Source of the DNA: Rhabdornis inornatus
Lineage: Eukaryota > Chordata > Aves > Passeriformes > Rhabdornithidae
Assembly (NCBI GenBank): GCA_013397075.1
Contig: VWZS01004382.1
Location: 78,972-142,971, forward strand
Reading direction: 5' to 3'
Length of the DNA stretch: 64,000 nt
Position 1 is the first letter of the stretch. Every line of letters begins with the position of its first letter. Positions 50,559 to 63,955 of the stretch are shown in pieces. A program made the translations under genes and the position numbers. The notes under the pieces are model-generated. The model saw nothing but the letters and a program-made list of their open reading frames with translations, had not been told where the DNA came from and ran no database searches.

Positions 50559-53500
50559 CTTGAAAAGAAAATGGCCTAGTAATGATCAGTAAAGACATAC
50601 AACAAGGGATGGGAAGGGGAAAGGGAATAAATATAAATAAATAAAAATTTTTGAAGATAGTGTTTAAGGTTCATATTCTTTTTCAAAAAATGAATTGGTC
50701 CTTTTAGGGAGTAGAATTCAGTCTACGAAATATGATTTTGATGCTGTTTGACTCTTTGGTGTTATCAAAGTCATAGCATGTGCTTATGTAACTTCAGCGT
50801 ACCAGGGAAGGATTTTAAAAAGATAATTATTGGATTGTGTGAATTACTTCAGCCCAAATTACTTTGTTTGCTACAGCAACAAATGAGAAACTTAAAAGAC
50901 ATTCTTCAATGGTAATTGCACACATTTTAGAATAAGTGGCTTTCTTTGAGCTTAGCTGGCACTTGGAATGGGTGTGTCTTCCCAACCACAATAATTTTAA
51001 AATCTACTGCTGGTATCAATCTCACTTGACATATAGTACTTGAAAGTGATGATGAATTAAAGTTGGTAAATGAATGGGCAAAGCAGAGTATGAGGCAAAA
51101 CTGAGGAAGATGTCTACAGGGCAAGTAGGTCATAAAGGAGAAAAGAAAAGACTTTTGACAAAGATGTTGGATTTATCAAAGCCACACCTTACAAGCCAGG
51201 TCAACTCACTACAAGAAACAAGTTGGTAAAATACGATCTCTAGGTCTCAGAGAAGTGCTTGCAACTTTTCATTTGTTATGCAAAATTAATGGGAGACAGG
51301 GACATGAAGCAAAAAGAGAAAAGAACCTTCAGACTTACTAAAATTGTGTTCTCTGTTATAAAACAGTGTTCTTCAGAGAGGAGGAGAAAAGCAAAGCACT
51401 ACCTGAAAACATTTTCTACTTTCATTTCACAAACAACTGAGAGCTTTTTACCAAATTTGGCACAATAATTAAAGTGTTTAGTCCCTGAAAGTACATGCTG
51501 ATAACATGATTCCTTAATTAAGGCATTACGAAATCAACTCTCCAATATTACACAATATAATTACTGGAGCATTAACTTAGATGCCTTATTCAAGGCTGTA
51601 GAACAGTTTCAATGGATCCATGCTTCATAAAATGGACTAACAGCTGTGAAAAATCCACCACTTGGGTAAAAACGTTTTGTGCTGAGTCACTAGGTCACTA
51701 ATTTTTTTTTTTTAAGTCGGAGAAAAGTCACATATGCTGCAGTTAGATACTATGGTGTTGAAAATGGTCCAAGCAATATAACAAAAAGAAAGGACTTCTA
51801 AAATTCATAATAATAGGACTATTAGATTGCCTAATCACATCAGCTTTTCATCATCTAAGGAGGCTATATGATATCAGGAAAATCATCAAATAAGCCCATA
51901 TTTAGTGCTCTTTCTTAACCACTCTTCTTTACAGCTGAGGTACATATGAACAAACAAATGTGTAAGTGCCTCTATACTCCAGTTGTGACTTATATAACAC
52001 AAATAAATAAAAGTTGTCACACAAATTGGAAAACTGAGTTGTTTCTAAATGCCTATGAATCTTGTCCAAACAGATTTTCAATGTGATCAAGAAATAGAAT
52101 TATTGCACTGTAATTCAGGAATGATGAGGTAGAAGTTTTTCTCTGGCTCACAGGCGTCCTTGGCTAATCATGCATGTGCCACTTGGCTCAGTATTTTTAG
52201 ACACATGAAGACACCTGCATCTGCTATGAGGAAGAAATATATTTAATTCAAGCTCCTGGTTTATATTTCTGGACTATAAGCTGTTTTGGTTTTTTCTTGC
52301 TTATAATCCCTCATATAGTCTTTGTAGGTTTCTTAGTTTTCTTAGTTGTTTGACATCTGTCCCATTCTCATCTGTTCCATTTTCTTAACTATTTCTTTTA
52401 CATTTACCTCTCAAAAAAGAAAGTCAAAGGATATTTTGATTAGTGGAAAGCCTGAGTTTAGTGGTTTTCATTAATTTTGCAGTGTTGGATCATGTAAACA
52501 GGTCTTACTTTCCATTTGTTGTGCCTTTAGCACAGCTTTCTTCTCCTCAGCAGTGCTCCCCAGACAGGCATGATGGCATGTTGCTTCAGTGAGGGAGCAG
52601 GATGTGCCCAGAAGCTCACCATACACCACATCTGCTACAGAAGGTGAAAGGGTCATTACTGTACTGATTTTTAGAGAGTGAAATGCATGAAACAGGGTCC
52701 CCAGAATTACTTATTTGTACCAGTAAGTGCTATAATTTTTAAATTAATTTAAAGATTTTTGTCTCAATCAGGAACTAAAGTTTTAAATAAGAAAGTCAGC
52801 TGCCTGACAAGGCAGACTTCCATACAGCTTGTAATATGACTCTAGATCCTAAAATCAGGGTGGATTAGCATAGGTCTCCTTAATTAAAAAGGGGGATCAA
52901 TGGAATACCTTTCTTGGAGGTAGCAGATGTGAAGTGTAGCAAAGAATGATCAGGCCACATCTTAAGGGAGGCATCTTTTGGAGATTTTATTTACTAAACT
53001 CTTGCAAGTATTTACTAAGCCAGGTGATAACTTTGGTTTCAGAAAGATTCATAGCTTCACCAACTAAAATGAATTTTTATGAAGATGGCAAGTGTTAACT
53101 CTTGGGAGTAAGGGCTTAATCCATAAAATTCTGACTTTTTCTAACTCTGAGGTTACCCTGTACCTGAAAGAAAGGAAAGATTGGTCCCTTTATAAAATTT
53201 ATTCTAGAAGAATAACAAAATTGAAGAATACAAAAACCCCAAACAATTGGCTAATTAGAGACAAGATAATAAATTTTGGGACACATTTGTTTGTTTTTTG
53301 TCAGAATTAAAGTGCCTTGTTACTCAGTCTCAGTGCAGGCCAAAACTGGAGAAAATGTCACTTGATGACATTGGCTATAAATTTCTCTCCCAAGTGAAAT
53401 TTATCTTTTCTACTGGTAAACTTGTGAATTACTTAAAAATCACAGCTGTGAATACTGAAGCCATTTAAGAGAGATGCTTCAAGCTAACCTGAAAGGCGGT

Positions 53501-55167
53501 GGCAAACAAAACTCAAAGCTTTGTGGTTTTCAGATCCTTCCTAATTCTCTTGATTATGAGATTATGACACCTTCTGGATTTCGTCATCTGTTTTGTCATC
53601 AGGAATGATATTGCAAAATTTTTCACATGTGACCTAAATTATACCAATGTCATACAGCTTTAAAGATGCGCTCACAATGAACAATAATCTTTTTTAAGAT
53701 TATTTTAGGTGCTTATCCATTTTTGGTATTTGCTTATCCATTTCTGATATTTGCTTTTTTTCACATATTTTTTTCTCTTTCTCTTTGACACTTCAGCCTA
53801 AAGCAAGGATTCTTAAAATGAATCTGGGACAAAATGTGGGCAATAATCTAATCTTTTTGAGAGGATAACAATAGCCTGTTCACTAAAAAATAATTCCCCC
53901 TACAAACACCAAGGTTGAAATCAACTCTGGTAACCCATGCCAACAAAGGTACCTTATTGTTTTAGGTGGCAAGGAATTTTTGTATTTTTTCTATTGACAC
54001 CTCTAACTTTATTAACAAGACCAAAATTTTAAATATCTCTTTCATATTGCACTTCAATAAATTTTCCTAACATTTTTTATACAGATTAGTATATGGGAAG
54101 CTAAAAGGAGTTTTCTACACTACTCTCCTGAAGTCACATATAAACAATCTGACCCATTTCTAATGTGTAGTTGGCAACATCACTCTGCATAACTTCATCT
54201 CTGTCTATTTTTCCATAATGCCATTGTCATAGGCACTATCTGAAAAAATAGGAAATATGATTTAGGGTGTCCTCTTAGACTTGACCATATTTTCTCTTTT
54301 TTCACTGGTGCAACAGCTAAATGGAAGTAATCTGTTTAAATTTATTGTTTTCTAGTGATTTTCACTTCTCCCCACTTGACCCCCACAAATATAACTGAAA
54401 AATCCTTAAAATGAAACAAAAAGCTAGGAAGTTTTTAATTCAGCTGTTTAATTTTTAGAATGTGTGAGGGAAATCAAGCTGGTGCAGAGCTACATTTTAG
54501 CAGTTATACCATCCTAAGCAAGAACCTTCAGTTGCTGTTCCACCAGCTTGCTTGTGTGCCAGCACAGTGGATCAGGGAGCCAATAGGGCTGGAAAATAAC
54601 CATTTAAATCATTACTCCACATCATTCTGTTTTCCTGAGAACTGAGGGGATTCAGAGTTTTCCAACTTTCAGAAGGGTGTTCTAGCCTATGAAGTTTTAC
54701 TGTCTGTGCTGATTTTAATCCCAGCAGGGCAATTAAATTCCAAATAAGTCACTCCCTTCCCCGGTCCCCTCTGGTAAGGAAGCAGCAATAAATGAAAAAT
54801 CATGAGTTGAAGTAAAAATTTTCTAAAACCACAATTACAGCAGCATTTTTAATAACAAGAGTATAAAAAAGAGAAGGTGATTTACCCACAAATTTATGCC
54901 CACTGGAAATAAAGGAAAAAAAACTTCCCAAAGATGCTCCAGGTATTTGGGAAACAAAGGTAATGTGGTAAGGAGATCTTCCACAGCTTAACATTTCCCC
55001 TCTAGCCCCCAGCCCAAAAACTATGGAAAGCAGGGACAAAAACACCCTGGAAGTTAATTCATCCAAACAGGGATCATGCAGACACTGGCTGAGCTCAGCT
55101 CTCTGCAGCTGCTTCTGCTGCCACGTCCAAATCTCTACAACACAATGTCTGTGTGTCCATGTGTCTG

Positions 55168-55221
<54 letters not shown>

Positions 55222-57294
55222 TGTGTGTGTGTGAAACACCTCTGCCAGCGTGCTGACCCTGTATTTATGCACCACAAAGTGGATCTGGAACAACTAAGAG
55301 AGTCTAAAACTCTCTGTGAGCACCCACCCATTATCTGTTAAATCTGCACTGGCCAAGTTTTCTGGGGCACCTCATAAAACAAGAGAGAAAAAAATTTTGT
55401 ATTATTAATTCTTCTTGTGTGGATTCAGAACAGTTTATACTTTTATATATACCCAACCCAGAGCCTTGATTACAATAGATTAAGGTTCTGTGAAGTGCAA
55501 TGGTCTGTGAATAGATAATCTTCACTGCTTTTACATCCTCCCTCCAAAAGTGAGAGAAATCTGTTTCTGGCACCTTGATTTAGGTGTGATAAAGCTTTTG
55601 AGCTTTTGTCCTTTATAATATAGGGATTCTTCTAACTTCCATTGCATTTACCTGCACATCAAAGGCTGAAACTGAAATTTTACTGAAAAGATCGCATAAC
55701 TATGATAAATGCTAATTGTCTGTATGGTGTTTTAACAAAAACATACCTCAAATAATTTTTCTACATCTTTTAATTCGGGCAGTTCAGATGCTAAAAATAC
55801 CCTTTCAAGAAGATTTATAAAAACTGCCAGTTTAATAAAAACCTCTGAATTTGTTTGAAATGCAACCTTGAGATCCATTGCCAGTCAGTTTTGGCTATTT
55901 CTTTTTTTAAGAATGACAAGTCACGTGATAAAGGAACAAGACTTTATCTCAAATAAAAATGGGTGAATGAAAGTATATTACACACACCATAAGTCACAAA
56001 AACTGTTGTATTACAGTCAAATTTTGCCATCATGTCCACATGAATGTCAAGCCATTTAATCACTTTGACTTTTAGTGCTTTTACAGAAAGCAATTTTTTG
56101 TTCCATAACAAGACTAATTTCTTATTTCTCTTTTAAGGTGTGACCTGTGGGAGAGCACTTATTTAGTGATAACAAAACCAAAGAGGATCTGTGTGTACAG
56201 TGTGCAGCTCCTGGCTCTCAGACCCACTGCCTGTTGGTTAATGTGCAAGGAGCATGGCAGCCTCTCCTTGCAGCACAACTTCAGGAGGACCATGATCTGG
56301 TGACAGGACAGGGTGACAGTAGAGATGCTTATTGTATAAAAAATTGAGACTGGCTGCTGACAAATAGCAGCTAACCATGTTTGCTCTAAGGCCACGAGGT
56401 AGGTGAGACTAGAGGTGGAACAAAATTAACTATACCTCCAATACAAGGAGAAACATGAAGCAAACATTTAAGCCAAGATGTTTACAATTTACCCATTATT
56501 GGTTGCCACATTTTATAATAAATATTTAATAATGTCAACTAGTTCAGTAAACCAGCAAAATATTTTTTCTCACTGAATCAAGAACGAAAAGATTTGGGTT
56601 TTTTTGTTTGTTTGTTTTTTTCTCTTTGAAGCACATCATATACTTTCCATTTTGAAACAGAGCTCACACACAAGAAAATGCCTCTTATCTTTTTGGGAAC
56701 TTTAATATTTTCATTAAAGTGTTGGTTTGGAAAATATCTTTAGCGTTGTACTGCTAAACCCAGGAAAATGAAGATGATCTTCACTGAACAGTATTTTCCA
56801 CTGGGGACTCCACCGGCATTCAGTTGTCTCATTTAATTATCACTTTCCTGATTCAACCATTATTCATGAGCTTCCTTGTGTTCTTAAAAAGCTCTGAGCT
56901 GTGCTTGCCAATGTTATGGCACATTATGAAGCACAGTTATGTAGCAAGAGGGAGGGGGTGATAATGCATTGGTCTATACTGCTGGCATATTTTCTGTTTG
57001 ATCTCCTCAGCTGCCAGTGGAATGTAGAGCTCTTTATTCAAAATCTAATGCTGTTTCTTAAGCATTGTCCTGGTAGTATAATCCTTTGCATTGGTTCAGT
57101 AAAATAGAGCAATACTGAAACTATATGAATTGTTTGCATGGAGTTTACACTAGTTTCCATTTGACTGCATTTCTCTTTTGTAATAGTGGTGAAAGAAAAG
57201 CATGGAGAGAAAAGTTCCTTACAGATGCAAGGAAGATACTCCTGGGTAGGTCGGAGATGAATTTTAATTGCCATCAGTTCTACCCATATTGAAC
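50395..57294 (-). CDS. candidate 3' part of an unrecognised minus-strand gene (four exons)
   Basis: Four minus-strand segments with GT/AG borders join without a stop: 57294-57223 (72 bases), 55020-54886 (135), 52634-52509 (126) and 50558-50395 (164, ending in TAA). All three internal junctions are phase 1. The best supported are the last two: a strong acceptor (cctttcaccttctgtag), donor GGAAA/gtaaga, and acceptor ccattttcttttcaag. The joined 3' product contains KKAVLKAQQME and VLQAFQFLADLAQHRK and ends ATPPAAA. I recognise no domain. No start codon, upstream exon or clear poly(A) signal was found. It could be a real lineage-specific gene, a decayed one, or a chance chain, which AT-rich DNA of this size can produce. 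Confidence 0.3.
52509..52634 (-). CDS. candidate internal exon, unrecognised
   Basis: 126 bases, phase 1 in and out, with both splice sites near consensus. It encodes DVVYGELLGTSCSLTEATCH and STAEEKKAVLKAQQME. Third positions are richer in G/C than the flanks. Confidence 0.35.
53710..53751. repeat. 21-base tandem duplication, two mismatches
   Basis: The unit tgcttatccatttttggtatt is followed directly by a copy differing at two positions. Confidence 0.8.
54886..55020 (-). CDS. candidate internal exon, unrecognised
   Basis: 135 bases, phase 1 in and out. Good acceptor (gtccctgctttccatag) and a weaker donor (TGG/gtaaat). It encodes GLGARGEMLSCGRSPYH and FISSGHKFV. Confidence 0.25.
55174..55233. 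repeat. (GT)n microsatellite
   Basis: About 29 GT units with one AC interruption. Open frames on both strands here are repeat translations. Confidence 0.97.
57223..57294 (-). CDS. candidate internal exon, unrecognised
   Basis: 72 bases, phase 1 in and out. The donor ATCT/gtaagg is good but the acceptor (gtatactccag) has a poor pyrimidine tract. It encodes SIWVELMAIKIHLRPTQEYL. Confidence 0.2.
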
Positions 57295-57309
57295 CTGGAG
57301 TATACACCA

Positions 57310-59320
57310 TTTCAGATCTTCGTGCCCTATCTGCCTAATTTTAATGTTTAGATTTTTAGCTGAAGTATATGCTTCCAATGTACTAGTTTAGGATTTTTGC
57401 TGAAAATACATAGTCCAATGTAGTTAGGCTAAAGATAAAGACTGAAAGTCTAAATTAAAAAGAGCTGCTTTCCCAAATATGCCTCAAATCATGTTACAGC
57501 TTATTTAAAGTTGGGCAGAGCAACTGAAATTATGTAATTTCTGTTCTAAACCACTGAATTTAGTTTCTAATAGCAATAATCTTGAGGAAATCAGTCATTA
57601 ATGAAGTCAACAGCCAGTTTGCTAGAGCGTTATCTGTCCTTGGCTTCACCCTAAGATATTAAGTCAAACCCCATAACTTTTTAATAAAGATGAATTTTTG
57701 ATTTTTTTTTATTATGCCTAAATAATGAATTGGCACATATCTAAATTTCAGAATACAGTTAAGGTGGAATATTTATTTACTGAGAGTACAGAAACACTGC
57801 TATCACTTCTTATTTTCAACTATGGAAAGCAAAAACCAGAAAAAAAATCTCAGCATGTTTCTTAGCAGTCTTGCATCAAGTATACATGAGAGTAAAAGCT
57901 GATTCTCCCAATCCCATGCTAGGGTGAAAGGAAATACCTACTAACACTTTTCAGCCTGGCTGAAACATTTATTATTCCAAATTCCTCTCTGAAACATGCA
58001 GAGTTTTAAATAAAACTATGAGGCAGTTTGAAGCAAGAGGCAGTTCCAATAAATTCAGCACAGTTGCTTCTACTTCAGCGTCAAACAAGTTTCAATTTGG
58101 GAGCAAATTATACTCTAACTGAATATTTACAAAGTTCTGAAGTCTCAGTCAAATCCTTTCGTAATTTCAGTAGAGACAGTAATATTGTGTGAGTGGGAAG
58201 CTGCTTGAATAAACACTAATTTCATGTCCAAAGACATTAACACCAGTATGAGCCATGAATGAATAAAACAGGCCAGCATCTATTCAGAATTGGGTCAGTG
58301 CAACCAACAACAGAACTTGGCTCTGCAGGCTTGGCTGGGGCCACACTCGCTATGAGTAATCTGTGAATAGGAAGAGCTGCTGCAACCAAGATGTGCCAAC
58401 AGAGCCAGAGCTGGGGCTGCTGCACCACCTTTGCTCCAAAGACTCCTGGACTCATGGACAAAGCCACTTCACCGAGTGAGGACCTCAGAACTAACTTCCA
58501 TGCTACAGACCATTTCCAGCTCTATAACCTGTTTTATAGAGCAAGGTACTCAGCAAGTCACGCTAAGAGAGAAAGACAGCAATGAAAAAGGTAAGTTTTA
58601 AAGATAAAGCCCCAGTAAGTTCACATGGCATGAGTTTAGTTTGGAGATATTAGCTTAGATTTCTAACAAGACAATAATAACAAGCTTAGATGTCTAACAA
58701 GGTAAGAATCACTGCAATATGCAGATATTTCTCAGTGACATCACAATCTGATTGCAGACAGAGCATATTAACTCAAAATTATATCTCTACAGCATATATA
58801 AAGAAAATTACACTTCCTGAAATACACAATTTCACAGTATTTACTATGTATTTAGAAAACTGTGTTTTTCAGGTCCTGTTGTTCAAGATAGCTGGTGGAA
58901 ATATTTAACCAAAACAATATGCTTTACAGTGTAAAGAACTGAGGAAGTGGAAGGGGGAGAAGAAGTGGTGTTAATATAATATATGTACAGGCATAGAAAA
59001 ATTGAAAATTCAGAAAATGCAGTTTTCACAGGAAACAAAATTTTTATGGCCCTCGCTGATAGAGAAATTAATTTCAAGCTCAAGACCAGTCCATAGTTTT
59101 CATCTTCCACTTATTTATGCTTATCATATAAAGTCCTGCTGTGTAAAAGAACACATGTATCATTCCACAGGTTTAAGCAGTCTCCTCAGTACATGGGACC
59201 ACCTAAAAATATAAGGAAAGAGTCATTGAATCAAATTTAAAATTCTACATGAAACCAGTGGAAGATTCTTCTGTTTGTGGTACCTGTGCCACTAATAGCT
59301 GGCTAAGTTGGATTTCCCTA
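57310..59320. other. non-coding DNA
   Basis: No exon that I can support. A GC-richer stretch near 58280-58510 is open in several frames on both strands, as expected from composition. Confidence 0.45.
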
Positions 59321-59328
59321 CTCATCGG

Positions 59329-59620
59329 TGGTTTCACATCCAGTTCTGTTTTAGGTTGTAGTTCAGTCACAGGAAGTTATTCTTCTGGCAGAACTGGAAG
59401 GAATTTCCTAGATATAGAGACATTATTGACTACTATTTTAACTCATACTTTTTCACCTGTGTTTAGCATCAGAAAGAGTTCAGCAACAGCCTCACACAGC
59501 ACACAAACCAACGTTCACTTTCAAAACACTGTGGCAGGACTGTCCATAAGAAATAATTTTCTCTGCTATTTCCAGATAGGATTGGGCTTGGACTGGTTTT
59601 GACCAGCTCATTACTTCTCA
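59329..59620 (-). pseudogene. coding-like, interrupted sequence
   Basis: One minus-strand frame reads CEAVAELFLMLNTGEKV, stop, VKIVVNNVSISRKFLPVLPEE (split here as VKIVVNNVSIS and RKFLPVLPEE), stop, LPVTELQPKTELDVKPP and on to QLLVAQ before a gtacca donor-like site at 59329/59328. A neighbouring frame before it reads SYLEIAEKIISYGQSC. Two stops and a frame change suggest a decayed gene. The open plus-strand frame over the same bases is not better supported. No family recognised. Confidence 0.25.
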
Positions 59621-59874
59621 GCCAGGCTGGAGGTCATAATAAGATGCAGGACGCTAGAGCTGAACATCACATTATCTGCTGCCAGCACTCAGGTACTCCT
59701 CTGATGGTTTACATAAATTATGCAAGGAGCTGAAGGGAAATAAAACTGATCCTTGTGCAGGGTAAGTTTATAAGTCAGGCATCAGCTAACAGAGATGCAG
59801 TTTCACAGGCAAGACAAAAGCATGAATGAATAGCTTAAAATGCTGCAGAAAGACCTAACAGATTGAGAAGAGAT

Positions 59875-60236
59875 TTAGTGAAGCAAGATGGTAATGTCCA
59901 TGGACAAAACAGTATTTATCAATGTTGACTTCTGATCTTGCTCTGAAACCAAATAGTTAAAGATTGAAACTGAAATCTGGCCCTTGGCCTTCTCTGCACC
60001 AGTATATTTGGGAATGAAAGGTTTGATCTGGCATAGAAAATGTTCCAAATGTGACACACAATCTGGCTGGCCGGGGGGATGTGCACAGAGGAGAGGAGTG
60101 ATTTGATTTGTTTCTTTATTTGGTGTTTGGTTCTCTGTACTTGGAAAAGTGGCTGCTTCTTTAAAGGTGTCTGTTTCAATAGCATAGTTCATAACACCAA
60201 GGAAGCAATGAAAATCGGTTTCTAATTTTGGAATTT
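59875..60236 (-). pseudogene. minus-strand open frame, possible decayed exon
   Basis: About 120 open codons ending at TAA 59877-59875. It encodes KLETDFHCFLGVMNYAIE, HLEHFLCQIKPFIPKYTG and KAKGQISVSIFNYLVSEQD. One or two frames of this length are expected by chance in 64 kb of AT-rich DNA, so support is weak. It lies just upstream (minus sense) of the interrupted sequence at 59.3-59.6 kb, which makes a shared origin possible. Confidence 0.25.
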
Positions 60237-60239
60237 TGG

Positions 60240-63200
60240 TTTGTATTTTTGTTTAGTTGGTTTTGGTTTTGGTGTGGATTTTTTTTTATTTGTTTGTTTG
60301 CTCATTTGTTTTGAATGAAAGAAAAAAAAACCTTATAAACCTACTATGACTTCGAGAGCTCGCTAGGAACAACCTGACATGATTGTCATTTGAGTAACAT
60401 CTCCACAGTTGTCATTTGAATATTGTCTTTGTCATTTTTTTGACACTTTCTCTAATTCTGAAGAGGTTTAGAAGTGCTTGACACTATTTTCTTTAATTTC
60501 TTGTTAGTGGACTCTCTTGTTTTAGTATCTTTCCAATCTAAAAGAAACATTGAATGTGACAGTCTAAAAATGTCTGTAATGCATAACAATTACATAACTG
60601 ATGCTGACAATACACTACTAAAGCTTTCTAACATAACACCTTTTCTCCTAAAGCTTTTTAAAATTATTTTGACATATACAAAATCACACATGCATAGTAC
60701 TTGTGCATTCTATTGAGCCTTTAGAAGCATAGGAATCATACTTTATCATACAATGATCTAAGACAATATTTATTCTCCAACAATGGCAAGCACTGTACTT
60801 TTTATTTACAAATAAAGAAAAATTTTAACAGCTTACAAACTTCTTCAAGAGCTGAAAGAAAAAGCTTTAACATCTTTTCCCAAATGTAGCACTTATCAGC
60901 CTTCAAAAAATCCCTACTTCTGCGGATTCCAAACATTTTCAGTCTGGTCAGATTACTGTCATTGCACAGAGTAGAAAGAATTTGTGTAATATGTGCAAGT
61001 TCTTCTAAAATCCTAAAGATTTACAAGAAGAATTATGTAGCTTCCCACCCCCTTAGTATTCCCTCTCTCTAGTCTTATCATAGTAATGTGTGCAGTGTCC
61101 TGGACAGAGTTACAAAAAACATATTACACAAACCATGATGTAGTGCAGCACCAAGTAAGGCACAAAGGTATCATACAGTGCTTTTAAGGATAGTTTTTAA
61201 TTTCATTTGTTTTTAATTTCTGTTCCTGTGTCTGTTAGTACTTATCTTCCTCATTATTCTCTACTGTTGTTCTTGTAAATAAGTGATTTTAATAAAAATG
61301 CTGAAATACCATGCATAACAGAGAGCAATATGATTCTCTATCTCCCATAAGGTAAATTGCTTACTTTGTTTAGCTAAAATGTCTGCATTTATGAATTGGT
61401 AGACATTTGGAAAGATAACAGGAGAATAAACATTACATTAATTTCAATTTGTTGTGGTTAACAAGGCAATTATTTTTGTACTTCTCTGTTTCCCTATGTA
61501 ATTCTAATCTTTGTTTATAATCCCTAATCTGTGAATATAGGGGTTTTAACCTATCCCTTATTTCTTATTTTTACTGCATTGAAAATTGTGCTGTGCCTGC
61601 TGTTGTTACATGAACATTTTCCAAATGTTTCTACATCCTGTCTGTTAATTGAACCATCATGCTTTCATACTCCTTAATCACCTAATACCTCTTTGTACAG
61701 TCGTTCCTTGCCCACCTGCCAAGAAAGTTAATGTGTTCTGACACATCAGCTATCTCCCTGCAATGCAGTGGCAACCAACCACAGGCCTGGGGGACCCAGG
61801 ATCTTGTTGTTGTCACTGGCATTAACAGCACAGAGAAAGACATTTGCTGGTTTTTCACTGTATCCTATTAGCAGCAGCAGCCTTGAAGTATTTCATTTCG
61901 TCTGAGAATCTTGCAATAACTGTAGGTGTTTGGAGATTTACTCTTCATTTGCACACATGTCCCACTATAAGTAGTATTACTTCAGAAATGCCTCATTTTT
62001 TTCATGTCATGTGAATGTTTTCTTTCTTGACAGAGAGAGTGTGCACTTCAAGACCAGCCACATTTTACACAGGCAAGTTCTGAGTAAGGGGGAAGTGGTA
62101 TAATGAATAAGCAAAAGTTATTAGAATAAACAGTGCATTTATAGTTTTATAATGTATCATATACCTTATTACATGTTTAATGTGTATTATATATATATTC
62201 TTGTGCAGTGTAGTTCTAGCCCAGTTAAGTGCTTTCTGCCAGGTGCCTCTGCTCTATTGGATACATTTTGCATGGCAGGTATTATGCAAAATATTGCATA
62301 GCAGCCACCTCACAATAGCATGAAGTGCAGAACAGGCTGCTAAACATGCCCATGCAGCAGAATAAACTTCTTGCACAGAGTAAGCTTTCTGCTATCACAG
62401 CTTGACTGCTGCCAGTACCCAAAATACTTCATTTGAAACTGGCTTGCGTCTTTATGCTACACTGTGTCCTAGTGGGCTTTTTACATTTTACTGTTCCTGG
62501 GATTTAAACTGAAGATACCAGTGAGAACATTTACAGTTTGTCAGATGCAAGTGGCCATCCTGGAGAACTGAGATTTAAAGGAATATTAGCTCCTTGGTCT
62601 TGCTTATTTCTGTCCAACCTGTGCATTTATCAACCCATGAGCCAGTTATGGCTGGAGTTACCAACACCTTTAATAGTCGAAACATTTTTAATATTTTAAT
62701 TATTTAAGTATTTTCTACTTTTATGCTGTACTGACACACAGTAACAATAGCACGGGGTGGTGTATGTGCCAAGAACTCAATTTATACCAGCAAATTTATA
62801 CCAGCATTTATTAGTTTCAAATATATCTTATGAGAACCCATCCATGGGCATCCGTTCACAAGTACAAAGGGTTCCGAGTTTTTGTATCACTGTATCTAGA
62901 AGTTTTCTCTTGGCCTCAGTCATAGTCATATCTTATCACAGTAGGCATTGCAAAAATAATTTTGAAAATAAGACACAAAATGTTGATTAGCTAATTTATG
63001 TATCTCATACAAATATTTATATATTCAATATATCTTACCATAAATGTTTAAAACAACATTCAAAACAATGAACATTCAAGACAATGCCACTTTCTGTATC
63101 AGCTCAGTCAACACAAGAAGATTTTCTTAATATCAGAATTGTAGCTAAATAAGCATTCTGACACAGATTCTAATTCAAAAAAACACATAACCACATGTTT

Positions 63201-63955
63201 AATCCTAAGCATTTGCATTACTACTTTCTCAGATCAAGACTTGCTAAATCTGCCTGCCTTATTATAAGGGATAGAGTTGGGGCCATTTTTTCCCACTTGG
63301 GATTGGCCTATGAACTGGACGGAAAAATTAACTGTATAAATTAAAGTGGTGCTAATAGCTTTGTAAGAGAAAGAGCTGTTCTAAATGAAAGAGGAACATT
63401 GACAGTAATTTCTGCATTTGGAGATTGTTTTGTTATCTGAGGTAACTATCTTATTTGCTTTGCACTGGCCTGTAAATGTATCATGAGAAAAATAGGGGTA
63501 AGCAATCTGTAAGCTCTTTTGTTCTCTTCAAACTATGCTTTAACATTAAAAAAAATCTGGTTTTTAGTATGTGTATTTTCAAAAACGTGATTCTATTCTC
63601 ATCCGTTTCAAAAACTAGGCCAGCAATAGGCACTTTGAATATTCCTGGCCTGACTGTTTGTGTTTCAGCATATTTTTTCCAACTATCTGAAAATAAAAGT
63701 ATTTTGAGATATCAATTTTAAGGCTAGCTATGCTGAAAGAAATTTTATTTTTTTGCTATAAAAATAGGAGTTAACTGATGTATACAATTCTCAAAGTATT
63801 TGGAGTATCTATGATGGAAATAGGTAGAAGTTATTCGCTATGGTTTTTATATTGATTTGATGCAGTTATTCTTTACAAATAAAGCAGGGGAAAAAAGGAA
63901 CTCAAGAGTACTGTCATGGAGTAAGTACACATTCTGTGATAGAAAAGATTACCAA
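60240..63955. other. non-coding AT-rich DNA
   Basis: T/G-rich low-complexity sequence at 60225-60310, then unremarkable AT-rich sequence apart from the exon-like segment at 61.7 kb. No RNA gene or transposon fragment recognised. Confidence 0.5.
61716..61815 (-). other. exon-like segment, unassigned
   Basis: An acceptor (tttctctgtgctgttaatgccag) and donor (GGCAG/gtgggc) flank 100 open bases, phase 1 in and phase 2 out, encoding RSWVPQACGWLPLHCREIAD and VSEHINFLG. No partner with a matching phase was found, so it cannot be tied to the 50-57 kb chain. Confidence 0.2.

Noticed and set aside
56147..56395. Open frames on both strands (66 and 78 codons)
   Set aside because: Locally GC-richer DNA; neither strand has a convincing acceptor-donor pair or a link to the neighbouring exon chain.
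58237..58585. Open frames on both strands (76 and 64 codons)
   Set aside because: Composition-driven; the only strong acceptor (minus, near 58580) leads to a very short segment with a weak donor.
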